DNA of 64,000 nt from an uncultured Verrucomicrobia subdivision 3 bacterium (GTDB taxonomy: Bacteria; Verrucomicrobiota; Verrucomicrobiia; Limisphaerales; DASXHY01), in NCBI GenBank assembly GCA_937890005.1, contig CALBZA010000075.1, forward strand, positions 9,072 through 73,071, read 5' to 3'. The position numbers were made by a program, and so were the translations under genes. Each line of letters begins with the position of its first letter. The first letter of the stretch is position 1. Of this stretch, positions 1 to 8,578 are shown piece by piece. The notes under the pieces were generated by a model. It did no database searches. It was not told the origin of the DNA and saw only the letters and a program-made list of their open reading frames with translations.

Positions 1-144
1 AACTTCCAACCTTAAACGCCCATCCAACCTCGAATCTCATCCGTGTTATCCGTGTTCATCCGTGGTTGAAAAGTTTTCGGCAAAATTTTTGAGGGGAAAA
101 ACGAACTGAAACGTATAATCACTGTCGCTGACAAAAATACCTTT
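1..144. repeat. Spacer with degenerate ATCCGTGTT words
   Basis: No gene is visible here. Bases 37-67 hold three imperfect copies of a 9-10 base word (ATCCGTGTT, ATCCGTGTTC, ATCCGTGGTT). The same kind of word recurs near 14.9 kb and 62.6 kb. A promoter for the following metal operon must lie here or further upstream, but I could not single out a convincing -35/-10 pair. Confidence 0.5.
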
Positions 145-489
145 ATGAAATTGATTCGAAATCTCTCCCTCGCCGTCGCCGCGTTTTCGCTCGTCGCAGG
201 TCCTGTGGCCGCGGTTGCCGCTGACACCAAGAAGCCGGAAGTGCGTCCTTACAAACTCGAAACCTGCGCGGTCTCCGGCGAAAAGCTGGGCGACATGGGC
301 AAGCCCTACGTCTTCGAATACGAGGGCCAGGAAATCAAACTCTGCTGCAGGAGCTGCAAGAAGGGTTTCGACAAGAATCCGAAAAAGGTGCTGAAGGAAA
401 TGGCTGAGGCTGAAAAGAAGGCGGCAAAAGCCGGAAAGAAAGCCGAGAAGGCAGCGGAAAAAGACAGCCACGCCGGCCACAATCATTAA
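145..489 (+). CDS. Secreted YHS/TRASH-like metal-binding protein
   Basis: 114 residues. A signal peptide covers about residues 1-26 (cleavage after AVAA). The mature part has a single Cys (C41) followed by a C67-C68-x2-C71 cluster, the spacing typical of YHS/TRASH-type metal-binding folds. A Lys/Ala/Glu-rich helical tail (about 82-107) ends in the His-rich sequence HAGHNH. Probable role: periplasmic binding of a soft metal ion such as Cu or Ag. It is the first visible gene of a run that leads into a Cus-type efflux system, which supports that reading. The ATG is the natural start because the signal peptide begins there. The exact metal is not determined by sequence. Confidence 0.75.
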   Translation: MKLIRNLSLAVAAFSLVAGPVAAVAADTKKPEVRPYKLETCAVSGEKLGDMGKPYVFEYEGQEIKLCCRSCKKGFDKNPKKVLKEMAEAEKKAAKAGKKAEKAAEKDSHAGHNH

Positions 490-567
490 TCAAAACCAAT
501 CAAAAACTGGCCGGAAGAAGCCAACAGACGTTGAGCACACAGTTCCGGTCAATGGCAGAATGACACC

Positions 568-903
568 ATGAAAACGGCGCTGGCCTTTGTTTGCAGCCTG
601 TTGATCCTCTGGACGCAGTTCGTCCAGGCCGGGACATCAGGAGCCGGCGTGGTGAGTTCAGCACCGTCCTGCTGCTGTGCGACGAGCTGCTGTTCTGCCG
701 ATATCCCCCAACCGGGGCCGCAACCCGTTTCTGCGGCTCCCGGTTTCTCTTTCTCCAAGAACCTGCTGCCGGCACAGATGGGCGTGGTTCTGGTCTGGAT
801 TCTGCCGGCGGCGCCTGTTTCCCCCTTCTCCGTTTTTCCTGAGGCGCATCTCCCTTCCGAAAGCGCTCCGCTTTACGACTGGACCTGCGCCCTTCTGATC
901 TGA
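568..903 (+). CDS. Small Cys-cluster membrane/secreted protein
   Basis: 111 residues, not a family I recognise. A hydrophobic N-terminal segment (about 3-20) is followed by a dense cysteine cluster (C35, C36, C37, C41, C42), a Pro-rich linker, a second hydrophobic stretch (about 71-82) and a Pro/Ser-rich tail. The layout resembles the small uncharacterised proteins that sit directly before TolC-like genes in bacterial copper/silver efflux operons. The Cys cluster may bind metal. The ATG at the signal-like segment is used. Function is inferred only from the neighbours. Confidence 0.6.
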   Translation: MKTALAFVCSLLILWTQFVQAGTSGAGVVSSAPSCCCATSCCSADIPQPGPQPVSAAPGFSFSKNLLPAQMGVVLVWILPAAPVSPFSVFPEAHLPSESAPLYDWTCALLI

Positions 904-987
904 CTCCGCCGCATTGAACGCCCGCAGTGTGTACGCACAGGTGCATTGCGGGCCGGATGGGCGACTGTGCTTCCGAGTCAGATCACC

Positions 988-2355
988 ATGAAACCGATTT
1001 CAGTCATTTTAACATTCTGTTTGCTCGCGCCATGGCTTCAATCCCTGCGCGCGGAGGAAACAAATTCCAATTCAGGAACGCCAGCTGTCCTGCTCTCCAG
1101 CAACGCGGTCGTCATCAGCGCTGATTTCCTGAACGAACTCTTCGAACACATGCGGACCAATCATCCCGCCCTGCGCGCCGCGTTCTCCCGAACGAAGGCC
1201 GCCGAAGCGAACATCGGAACGATCCGAACCTGGGACGATCCGATGCTCAGCGTGGGAGGAATGGCCGCTGAACGCATGATGCGGAGAAACGACGGCGACC
1301 TGATTTACGGCGTCGATCAGAAGATCCCGCTTTTTGGAAAACCGGGGGCCGAACGCCGCGTGGCCGCTGCCGAAGCGTCCGTCGAAGCCGCCCGTTTGGA
1401 ATACCAGTTCCAGCAACGTCGGGCCGCGTTCGCGCAGGCAGCCTTCCGCGCCGCGCTTGCGAACGAAACGGTATCCATTGGTGAAGAGGATCTGGCCTGG
1501 CTCGATCTGATGCGGCGCACGATCGATTCAAAATATGAATCCGGCCAGGCAACGCTCGTGGAGGTCATCCAGCTCAGCAACGAACAGGAACGCCGCGCAA
1601 CCGCGCTCCAGACCGAACGCGACCAGCTCCGGCACGAAATGGTCACATTGAACCGATTTCTGAATCGCGATCAGCAGGCTGCCTGGCCGCGGCTGCTGTT
1701 GCCTGAACCCGGTCCCGCGATCGCGTTCAATCAACGCCTGGTGGAATTCGCGATCAAATACGAACCCAAGGTCCGACTCATCCGCGAAGAGATCCGGACC
1801 GCGGAAGCTTCAGTGGATGTCGCAAAGCGGAATCGTTACCCCGACGTGAGCGTGGGGCTTGAGGCGCGGAATTACACCGGCAACGGCAGTTTCCGCCAGG
1901 GAATGTTCGTGGTCAGCTCCAGTCTTCCCTGGGTGAACACACGCAAGTATCGCAACGAAGTGAAGCGTGAACGCGAAAGACTTTCCGCAGCGGAACATGA
2001 CCTCGCCGACTACCAGGCGGAGCTTCGCGAAGAGGTGCACCTGCTCACCGTAAAAATCGACGCCGCCCGCCGTGAATCGTTGTTGTATCGCGACCAGATC
2101 ATTCCCCGCACCCGCGCCGCCCTCGAAACAATTCGCGCCAACTGGGAAGCCAATCGCGCCAGTGTTCGCGATCTGCTCGAAGCCAGACGGATGCTTCTCG
2201 AAGCACGGCTCATGTATGCACGTGCCGTCGCGGAACAATACGAAATGATGTCCGACCTCGTCCTTTGCTGCGGTCTTGGCGACCTCAGCGCACTTGAAAT
2301 GCTCGCAAACGCCGACGCATCGGCCGCCCCCTCGATTTCCGAATCACCGAAATAA
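988..2355 (+). CDS. TolC/CusC-type outer-membrane efflux protein
   Basis: 455 residues. A signal peptide (about 1-22) is followed by a long helical protein with the two-fold repeat of the outer-membrane efflux protein family. Helical stretches near residues 45-230 and 260-440 are rich in Ala, Glu and Arg, as in the alpha-barrel hairpins. It would form the outer-membrane exit duct for the adaptor and RND pump encoded downstream. An in-frame TTG at 946 would add 14 residues before the signal peptide, so the ATG is preferred. No strong Shine-Dalgarno is visible. It is shorter than typical CusC and shows no obvious lipobox. Confidence 0.88.
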   Translation: MKPISVILTFCLLAPWLQSLRAEETNSNSGTPAVLLSSNAVVISADFLNELFEHMRTNHPALRAAFSRTKAAEANIGTIRTWDDPMLSVGGMAAERMMRRNDGDLIYGVDQKIPLFGKPGAERRVAAAEASVEAARLEYQFQQRRAAFAQAAFRAALANETVSIGEEDLAWLDLMRRTIDSKYESGQATLVEVIQLSNEQERRATALQTERDQLRHEMVTLNRFLNRDQQAAWPRLLLPEPGPAIAFNQRLVEFAIKYEPKVRLIREEIRTAEASVDVAKRNRYPDVSVGLEARNYTGNGSFRQGMFVVSSSLPWVNTRKYRNEVKRERERLSAAEHDLADYQAELREEVHLLTVKIDAARRESLLYRDQIIPRTRAALETIRANWEANRASVRDLLEARRMLLEARLMYARAVAEQYEMMSDLVLCCGLGDLSALEMLANADASAAPSISESPK

Positions 2356-2375
2356 ACAACCATCAACACACACCT

Positions 2376-2774
2376 ATGAAATTCATCGCATCAAAGATTC
2401 ACTGGATCGGACTCATCCTGCTCATCGGCTTCACCGCCGCTGCCGCCGGACTTTACTTCGACACACCGTCGGCTCCGAAAAAGAAAGCGGCGCCAGTTGC
2501 CACAACCAAGGTGGGCGACATGACATCGCATGCCGGATGCAATCATCACGGCGCGAATGCAGGTGCTGAACACGGCGGCTGCAGCATGGCAACGGATGGA
2601 TCTGAATCCGACGGCTGCTGCGGTGGCAAATCCAAATCGTTGAATCTGGTTCTGCCCGCCGGCCATCCGCCGGTGGAAGGTTACACGGTCGCAACAGAAT
2701 CGGATCCGCATGCCCACTGCAATCACGGCGCGGGTCCGGAAAACGCGGATTCAAACACCGCCATTCATCCATGA
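2376..2774 (+). CDS. Membrane-anchored His/Cys-rich metal-binding protein
   Basis: 132 residues. One N-terminal transmembrane segment (about 8-27) anchors a short periplasmic domain with two near-identical metal-binding motifs, HAGCNHH (52-58) and HAHCNHG (112-118), plus a CC pair at 81-82 and further His/Met residues (EHGGCSM). It could act as a metal sponge or chaperone that hands ions to the efflux complex. Its stop codon overlaps the start of the adaptor gene by four bases (ATGA), which indicates translational coupling. I know no named family. The metal-binding role is inferred from the motifs and context. Confidence 0.72.
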   Translation: MKFIASKIHWIGLILLIGFTAAAAGLYFDTPSAPKKKAAPVATTKVGDMTSHAGCNHHGANAGAEHGGCSMATDGSESDGCCGGKSKSLNLVLPAGHPPVEGYTVATESDPHAHCNHGAGPENADSNTAIHP

Positions 2775-4030
2775 AATTCCTTCGAGCCAGCGTCATCCTC
2801 GGTGTCATCGCCACTTTGCTTGCCGGGGCGATGTTAACCGGATGCGGAAAATCCGAGTCCGCCTCCGGTGCAGCAAAGGGAGAAGCGAAGTTCCATTGCC
2901 CGATGCATCCGACCTACACGAGCGATCGTCAGGGTGATTGTCCCATCTGCGGCATGAGCCTCGTTCCAATCGGCGGCGGCGCAAGCGATTCGGCGGCGGG
3001 AATTCCCGGACGCGTGGCCATCGTGTTGTCGCCGGAAAAACGGCAGCTCATCGGTCTGATGCTCTCGACGGTTGAAAAGCGTTCCCTCGTTTCGTTCGTG
3101 CGCAGTCCGGGCGTCGTGACACACGACGAAACACGATACGCGCGCATCGCGCCGCGATTTGGCGGATGGGTGAGATCGCTCCAGGTGAACTTCACCGGCC
3201 AGACCGTGAATGCGGGCGATCCGCTGTTCACGGTTTACAGCCCCGAACTGTTCACCGCACAAACGGATTACCTGCTGGCGTGGCGGAATGTGCAGTATTC
3301 GAGCAACAGTCCTGCAGCGCAGAAAAACTCCGCGGAACAATTGCTCGCGACAGCGCGGCGAAAACTGGAACTGCTGGAAGTCGGCGCTTCGGAAATTCGC
3401 GCGCTGGAGGATCGCGGTCGTGCGGTTGATGAAATCCAGGTGCGCGCGCCGATCTCCGGTCACGTGATCACCAAAACCGCTGTGCTCGGCCAGGCGTTCA
3501 ACTCGGGCGAAATGCTCTATGAGATTGCGGACCTTTCGCATCTTTGGATTCGCGCCGCAGTGCATGAATCAGATTTGCCGCTGATCCGCGTGGGCCAGAA
3601 GGCGCGAATCGTTTTCACCAGTCTGGGCAACAAGGCGTTTGAAAGTGCCGTAACCTTCATCGACCCGCACCTCAATCCGCAAACTCGGCGCGGAGAAGTG
3701 CGCCTTGAACTGGACAATCCCGAACATCTGCTTCGTCCCGAAATGTGGGCGAACGTCGAATTCGAACTTCGCGGCGATGACGTCCTTTCCGTCCCGGCCA
3801 GCGCGGTCATCGACACCGGCACGCGTTGGATCGCGTTCGTCGATGCGGAGAAGGATCACCTGGAACCGCGCGAGGTGAAGATTGGCCGGCGCACGGACGA
3901 TTACTTCGAGGTTCTCGACGGGTTGAAAGAAGGCGAGAAAGTCGTCACCCGCGCACTTTTCCTGATCGATTCCGAAAGCCAGTTGAAGGCAGCGATCGCC
4001 GGAATGACCGCCGGAGAGCACGAACATTGA
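2771..4030 (+). CDS. CusB-type RND periplasmic adaptor with heavy-metal-binding domain
   Basis: 419 residues. A lipoprotein signal with lipobox LTGC (Cys25) precedes a heavy-metal-binding domain at about 40-66 with HCPMH and CPICGM motifs, as found in CusB/CzcB-like adaptors. The rest follows the membrane-fusion protein plan: barrel-sandwich halves around a helical hairpin (about 105-225), a beta-barrel (about 230-320) and a membrane-proximal domain. It links the inner-membrane pump to the TolC-like duct. The start overlaps the previous gene. DUF3347, which often accompanies CusB adaptors, is absent here and found on the pump instead. Confidence 0.9.
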   Translation: MKFLRASVILGVIATLLAGAMLTGCGKSESASGAAKGEAKFHCPMHPTYTSDRQGDCPICGMSLVPIGGGASDSAAGIPGRVAIVLSPEKRQLIGLMLSTVEKRSLVSFVRSPGVVTHDETRYARIAPRFGGWVRSLQVNFTGQTVNAGDPLFTVYSPELFTAQTDYLLAWRNVQYSSNSPAAQKNSAEQLLATARRKLELLEVGASEIRALEDRGRAVDEIQVRAPISGHVITKTAVLGQAFNSGEMLYEIADLSHLWIRAAVHESDLPLIRVGQKARIVFTSLGNKAFESAVTFIDPHLNPQTRRGEVRLELDNPEHLLRPEMWANVEFELRGDDVLSVPASAVIDTGTRWIAFVDAEKDHLEPREVKIGRRTDDYFEVLDGLKEGEKVVTRALFLIDSESQLKAAIAGMTAGEHEH

Positions 4031-4336
4031 AACGCCGAGGCACCAAAATGCAAAGCCGCCACCATCCCCAATGTCATCCACTCCCTCTCCTCCATTCGGA
4101 ATGGAGGAGAGGGCTGGGGAGAGGAGGAGAGCCAACCTGTTCGCAGCTCCGCAAAGCTCAACAATCCTCCTATCTTGCACGCCATCGTAATTGGCTCGGC
4201 TTGAGCCCATCCTCTCCCCTTCCCTCTCCTCCGTTTCACGGAGGCGAGGGGGAACGTCTCCAGCGCCTGGCATGCAATGTCGGTATGAAGTTTCTTCACC
4301 GCCCGGATGTTCTGAACGTTGTGTTCGATTTCTGAC
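4031..4336. repeat. 306-base spacer with two purine/pyrimidine hairpins
   Basis: No gene is visible between adaptor and pump. Bases 4083-4113 form a perfect hairpin with 15-base arms (CCCTCTCCTCCATTC and its complement) and a one-base loop. Bases 4222-4250 form a second hairpin (CCCTCTCCTCCG, loop TTTCA) with one mismatch. The two share the CCCTCTCCTCC arm, so they look like copies of a palindromic repeat inserted inside the operon. They could lower or separate expression of the pump from the adaptor, but neither is followed by a T run. Confidence 0.65.
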
Positions 4337-7300
4337 ATGGAAACCCAACCTTCCCATCAGCACGCGCATCGCGACTCGCTCATCGAACGCATCATCGAAT
4401 GGAGCGCGCGGAACAAGTTCATGGTGTTCATGCTCACCGCCGCGCTGTTCGTCGGCGGTGTGTATTCAATGCGGAACACGCCGCTGGATGCGATCCCCGA
4501 TCTCTCGGATGTTCAAGTCATCGTCTTCACGCAATGGGAGGGACGCAGCCCGAATCTGGTCGAAGATCAGATCACCTATCCCATCGTCACCCGCCTTCTG
4601 AGCGCGCCGAAAGTCCGGGTGGTGCGCGGTTATTCGTTCTTCGGCTATTCGTTCGTTTACGCGGTGTTCGAAGATGGCACCGACATTTACTGGGCGCGTT
4701 CCCGCGTGCTCGAATACATGCAGGGTCTCGCAGGAACATTGCCGTCTGGAGTCACGCCAACGCTCGGACCCGACGCCACGGGTGTGGGTTGGGGTTTTCA
4801 ATACGCACTCGTGGATCGCAGCGGCAAAAACGACCTCGCACAACTCCGCTCGTTCCAGGACTGGCACCTGCGTTACTGGCTGCAAAGTGTCGATGGCGTT
4901 TCGGAAGTCGCCACGTTCGGCGGATTCGAAAAGCAATACCAGGTGGAAATCGATCCGGACAAACTGACCGCCTACAACATTCCGTTGCCAACGATCGTCT
5001 CCGCCATTCGCAACGCAAACAATGACGTCGGCGGCCGTGAACTGGAGCGTTTCGGATCGACCTACCTCGTCCGAGGCAAAGGCTACATCCAATCGCTCGA
5101 CGATCTCCGGCTTGTTGCTGTCGGCGCCACGGCAGACGGAACGCCAGTGCTGTTGCGCGATGTCGCCCGGAATATTTCCGTCGGACCGGAAATGCGGCGC
5201 GGTGCCGGTGACCTGAACGGCGAAGGAGAAACTGTCGGCGGAATCGTCGTCGTTCGTTATGGCCAGAATGTTCTTCAGGTCATCGACCGCATCAAAGCCC
5301 GGCTGGAGGAATTGAAACCTTCACTGCCGGAAGGCGTGGAAGTGGTGATTTCCTACGATCGTTCCGAACTGATTCGAAAATCAATCAGCACACTCACCAA
5401 CACGATTGTCGAGGAATCGATCATCGTCGCCATCATCATCATTATCTTCCTTCTCGACTTTGGCGGCGCCACACGGGCGATCGTCACACTGCCCATCGCC
5501 GTCGCGCTGGCGTTCATTCCGATGTATCTGATGGGGCTCACAGCGAACATCATGTCGCTGGCCGGCATTGCCATTTCGATCGGCGTCCTGACGGATGAAG
5601 CCGTCGCGATGGTGGAGAACGTTCACAAACGGCTGGAGCACGCGCCGCCCGGACTCACGCGCGCGCAACGGCAGGAAATCATCATCTCCGCATGCAAACA
5701 GCTCGGAAAACCGCTGTTCTTCGCACTGCTCGTGATCACCGTCAGCTTCATGCCGGTATTCACGCTGGAGGCGCAGGAAGGCCGGCTGTTCAAACCGCTA
5801 GCATTTACGAAAACATTCACGATGGCCTGCGCGGCGTTTCTGTCGATCACACTCGGGCCCGCGTTGATCGCACTGATGACCGGTTCCAAGGTGATTCCCG
5901 AACATCGCCATCCAATCAGCCGATTTCTGCACCGAATCTATTATCCGTGGGTCAGCGCGTTGATGCGCCGGCGCTTTCTTTCCATCGCGATCGCCATCAT
6001 CGCAATCGGCTCCTCCATTCCTCTCTACAAGAAGCTCGGCTCGGAATTCATGCCGCCGATCAACGAAGGCACGATTCTCTACATGCCGACGACGTTGCCG
6101 ACGATTTCCATCACTGAAGCGACCCGCCTGATGCAGATTCAGGATCGCATTCTGAAACAGTTTCCTGAAGTGCTGTCCGTACACGGAAAAGCGGGACGCG
6201 CTGAGACCGCGACTGATCCCGCGCCGATGGAAATGTTCGAAACCGTCGTGCAGCTCAAGCCGAAGAATGAGTGGCGCAAAATGGATCAGCACCGGTGGTA
6301 TTCGAGCTGGGCGCCGGACGGATTGAAATCCGTTCTCCGAAAAATCTGGCCCGATTCACGCGCGATTTCCTGGGACGAACTGATCGCTGAAATGGATCAG
6401 GCACTCACGATTCCCGGGCAGGTCAACGCCTGGACGATGCCGATCAAGGCACGCATCGATATGCTCAACACCGGCATTCGCACGCCGGTTGGAATCAAGA
6501 TTTTCGGATCCGACCTCAAGGAAATCAGCCGTCTCGGCGAACAGGTTGAAGCCGTCCTTCGCGACGTGCCCGGCACGCGAAGCGTTTATTCCGAACGCAC
6601 CATCGGTGGATTCTACCTCGACATCATTCCGAACCGTGCCGAGATCGCACGCCACGGATTGAACGTCGAGGACGTGCTGATGATGGTTGAAACAGCGATT
6701 GGCGGCATGTCGATCGATCGCACGTTCGAAGGCCGCGAACGCTATTCGATCAACGTTCGTTACAGCCGCGAGTTTCGCGATGATCCGGAGAAATTGAAAC
6801 GCGTTCTGGTCCCGATCGGAACGGCAGGGGGGAAAGGGAGCGGCGGGGAAAAGGAGATGGGGGCAACAGCGCTGGCCACTGCGTCAACTGCGGTCCGTCA
6901 GGTGCCGCTGGGACAACTCGTGGATATTCATGTAACGAGCGGGCCGCCGTTGATCAAAAACGAGGATGGTGCGCTCACGGGCTGGGTGTATGTGGATGTC
7001 GCAGACCGCGACATCGGGAGCTACGTGAACGAAGCGAAGGAAATCGTTTCGCAGAAGATCGAACGGGCCGGATTGCTTCCTGCAGGTTACCGCCTTGAAT
7101 GGACCGGTCAGTATGAATACATGCTCCGCGTGCGCGAACGGTTGAAGGTGGTCGTGCCGCTCACGCTCGCGCTTATCTTTGTGCTGCTTTACCTGAACTT
7201 CAAAAGCGTCGGCGCCACGTTCATCATTCTGCTTTCCATTCCATTCGCCATGACGGGCAGCATCTGGATTCTTTGGCTGCTCGATTACAATCTCAGCATT

Positions 7301-8413
7301 GCGGTGTGGGTGGGAATCATCGCGCTCGCCGGACTCGCCGCGCAGACCGGCACGGTCATGATCATCTACCTCGACGAAGCGTTTCACGCCTATCAGCGCG
7401 CGGGCTGGATGAAAACGCAGCACGATCTGTTTGAAGCCATCACCTACGGCGCCGTCCAGCGCGTGCGCCCGAAACTGATGACCGTTGCGACGACGATACT
7501 GGGATTGATCCCCGCAATGTGGGCCACCGGTGCAGGCGCGGAAGCGATCCAACGCATCGCTGCGCCAATGATCGGCGGCTTGATCACATCCACAATCCTG
7601 ACGCTCGAAATTGTTCCGGCCATTTACTCACTCTGGCGCAGACGCCAGATCCAGTGGGTGAAGGGAACGCCACCGCCTCGAAAGAGCTGGAGCGAATTGA
7701 GCCAGCGATTCATCGAACTCGAAAAGCAAGAGCACGGTTCAATCACGGCCGCGCCTTCAAAGGTTGAATCGGAGTCGCCAGCGTCAGCATCAGCATCAGC
7801 TCCACAAGGCAAAAATCGCGGACTTCTTCGCATCGTCTTTTTCGCTCTGTTGATCGCCGTCGCAGTTGCGGGTTGGTTTGCATTCACAAAAAGCCGATCC
7901 GCATACGACGGTTCCACCGCGCCCGCAGTGGAAAGTCCGGCGAAACCTGACGATGCCGCGATTGAACCGGAATTGCCGCCAATCGAACTCTCCTCGGAAC
8001 AACGTCAGCGCGTGGAAGAATTTCTTCGCGTTGCGGACGCGGTGACGAGCGCGCTCGCATCCGACGATCTTCAGGCCTACAACGCGGCACAGGCAACCAT
8101 TCCTCAGGCATTGAATCAGACGCGGGAGACGTTCGCAGCAGATCATCCCTGGACTCCCCTGCTCCAACGGATTGCGGACAGTCCGCTTCAGAACGCGGGC
8201 GATTTGTCCGATGCGCGCGCGGCGTTCATTCCGTTCAGTTCTGCTGTGGTTGAATTCACCCGTGTCGCACGCAGGCAGACGGAGCTGGATGTGAAAGTAT
8301 TCCGCTGTCCCATGGCGCCAAAACCGGGCTTCTGGATTCAGCTCAAAGGTCCGCTTCGCAATCCTTACTTCGGCGAGGAAATGCTCGACTGCGGCGTCGA
8401 AGTGGCGCGCTGA
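4337..8413 (+). CDS. CusA-type heavy-metal RND efflux pump with C-terminal DUF3347
   Basis: 1358 residues, about 300 longer than typical CusA/CzcA. The first ~1090 residues are a heavy-metal-efflux RND pump: an N-terminal TM, a periplasmic porter loop, a TM block with the GVLTDEAVAMVENVHKR segment, a second loop with TDPAPMEMFE, and a final TM block. Residues about 830-856 are a Gly/Lys/Ala-rich insertion. After the pump come a Ser/Ala linker, an extra TM (about 1163-1185) and a periplasmic DUF3347-like domain ending in RCPM (1323-1326) and NPYFGEEMLDCG. DUF3347 is normally fused to, or encoded with, the adaptor. The ATG is preferred to a TTG six codons upstream. Substrate is probably Cu(I)/Ag(I), inferred from the neighbours. 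Confidence 0.9.
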   Translation: METQPSHQHAHRDSLIERIIEWSARNKFMVFMLTAALFVGGVYSMRNTPLDAIPDLSDVQVIVFTQWEGRSPNLVEDQITYPIVTRLLSAPKVRVVRGYSFFGYSFVYAVFEDGTDIYWARSRVLEYMQGLAGTLPSGVTPTLGPDATGVGWGFQYALVDRSGKNDLAQLRSFQDWHLRYWLQSVDGVSEVATFGGFEKQYQVEIDPDKLTAYNIPLPTIVSAIRNANNDVGGRELERFGSTYLVRGKGYIQSLDDLRLVAVGATADGTPVLLRDVARNISVGPEMRRGAGDLNGEGETVGGIVVVRYGQNVLQVIDRIKARLEELKPSLPEGVEVVISYDRSELIRKSISTLTNTIVEESIIVAIIIIIFLLDFGGATRAIVTLPIAVALAFIPMYLMGLTANIMSLAGIAISIGVLTDEAVAMVENVHKRLEHAPPGLTRAQRQEIIISACKQLGKPLFFALLVITVSFMPVFTLEAQEGRLFKPLAFTKTFTMACAAFLSITLGPALIALMTGSKVIPEHRHPISRFLHRIYYPWVSALMRRRFLSIAIAIIAIGSSIPLYKKLGSEFMPPINEGTILYMPTTLPTISITEATRLMQIQDRILKQFPEVLSVHGKAGRAETATDPAPMEMFETVVQLKPKNEWRKMDQHRWYSSWAPDGLKSVLRKIWPDSRAISWDELIAEMDQALTIPGQVNAWTMPIKARIDMLNTGIRTPVGIKIFGSDLKEISRLGEQVEAVLRDVPGTRSVYSERTIGGFYLDIIPNRAEIARHGLNVEDVLMMVETAIGGMSIDRTFEGRERYSINVRYSREFRDDPEKLKRVLVPIGTAGGKGSGGEKEMGATALATASTAVRQVPLGQLVDIHVTSGPPLIKNEDGALTGWVYVDVADRDIGSYVNEAKEIVSQKIERAGLLPAGYRLEWTGQYEYMLRVRERLKVVVPLTLALIFVLLYLNFKSVGATFIILLSIPFAMTGSIWILWLLDYNLSIAVWVGIIALAGLAAQTGTVMIIYLDEAFHAYQRAGWMKTQHDLFEAITYGAVQRVRPKLMTVATTILGLIPAMWATGAGAEAIQRIAAPMIGGLITSTILTLEIVPAIYSLWRRRQIQWVKGTPPPRKSWSELSQRFIELEKQEHGSITAAPSKVESESPASASASAPQGKNRGLLRIVFFALLIAVAVAGWFAFTKSRSAYDGSTAPAVESPAKPDDAAIEPELPPIELSSEQRQRVEEFLRVADAVTSALASDDLQAYNAAQATIPQALNQTRETFAADHPWTPLLQRIADSPLQNAGDLSDARAAFIPFSSAVVEFTRVARRQTELDVKVFRCPMAPKPGFWIQLKGPLRNPYFGEEMLDCGVEVAR

Positions 8414-8578
8414 TTGAAACCGGATTTCTTTCGCGACTCCGTCATTCCATTGTGAACCATCCGTGGTTGATTTCGCTTCTGCCGACACTCCGTCGCGAAC
8501 ACAATTCGCAACGCCAACTTGCCAGAACCGCAAACTTCATCGACTATCCACGCTGTCCCGGCATCGCCGCAACAATCG

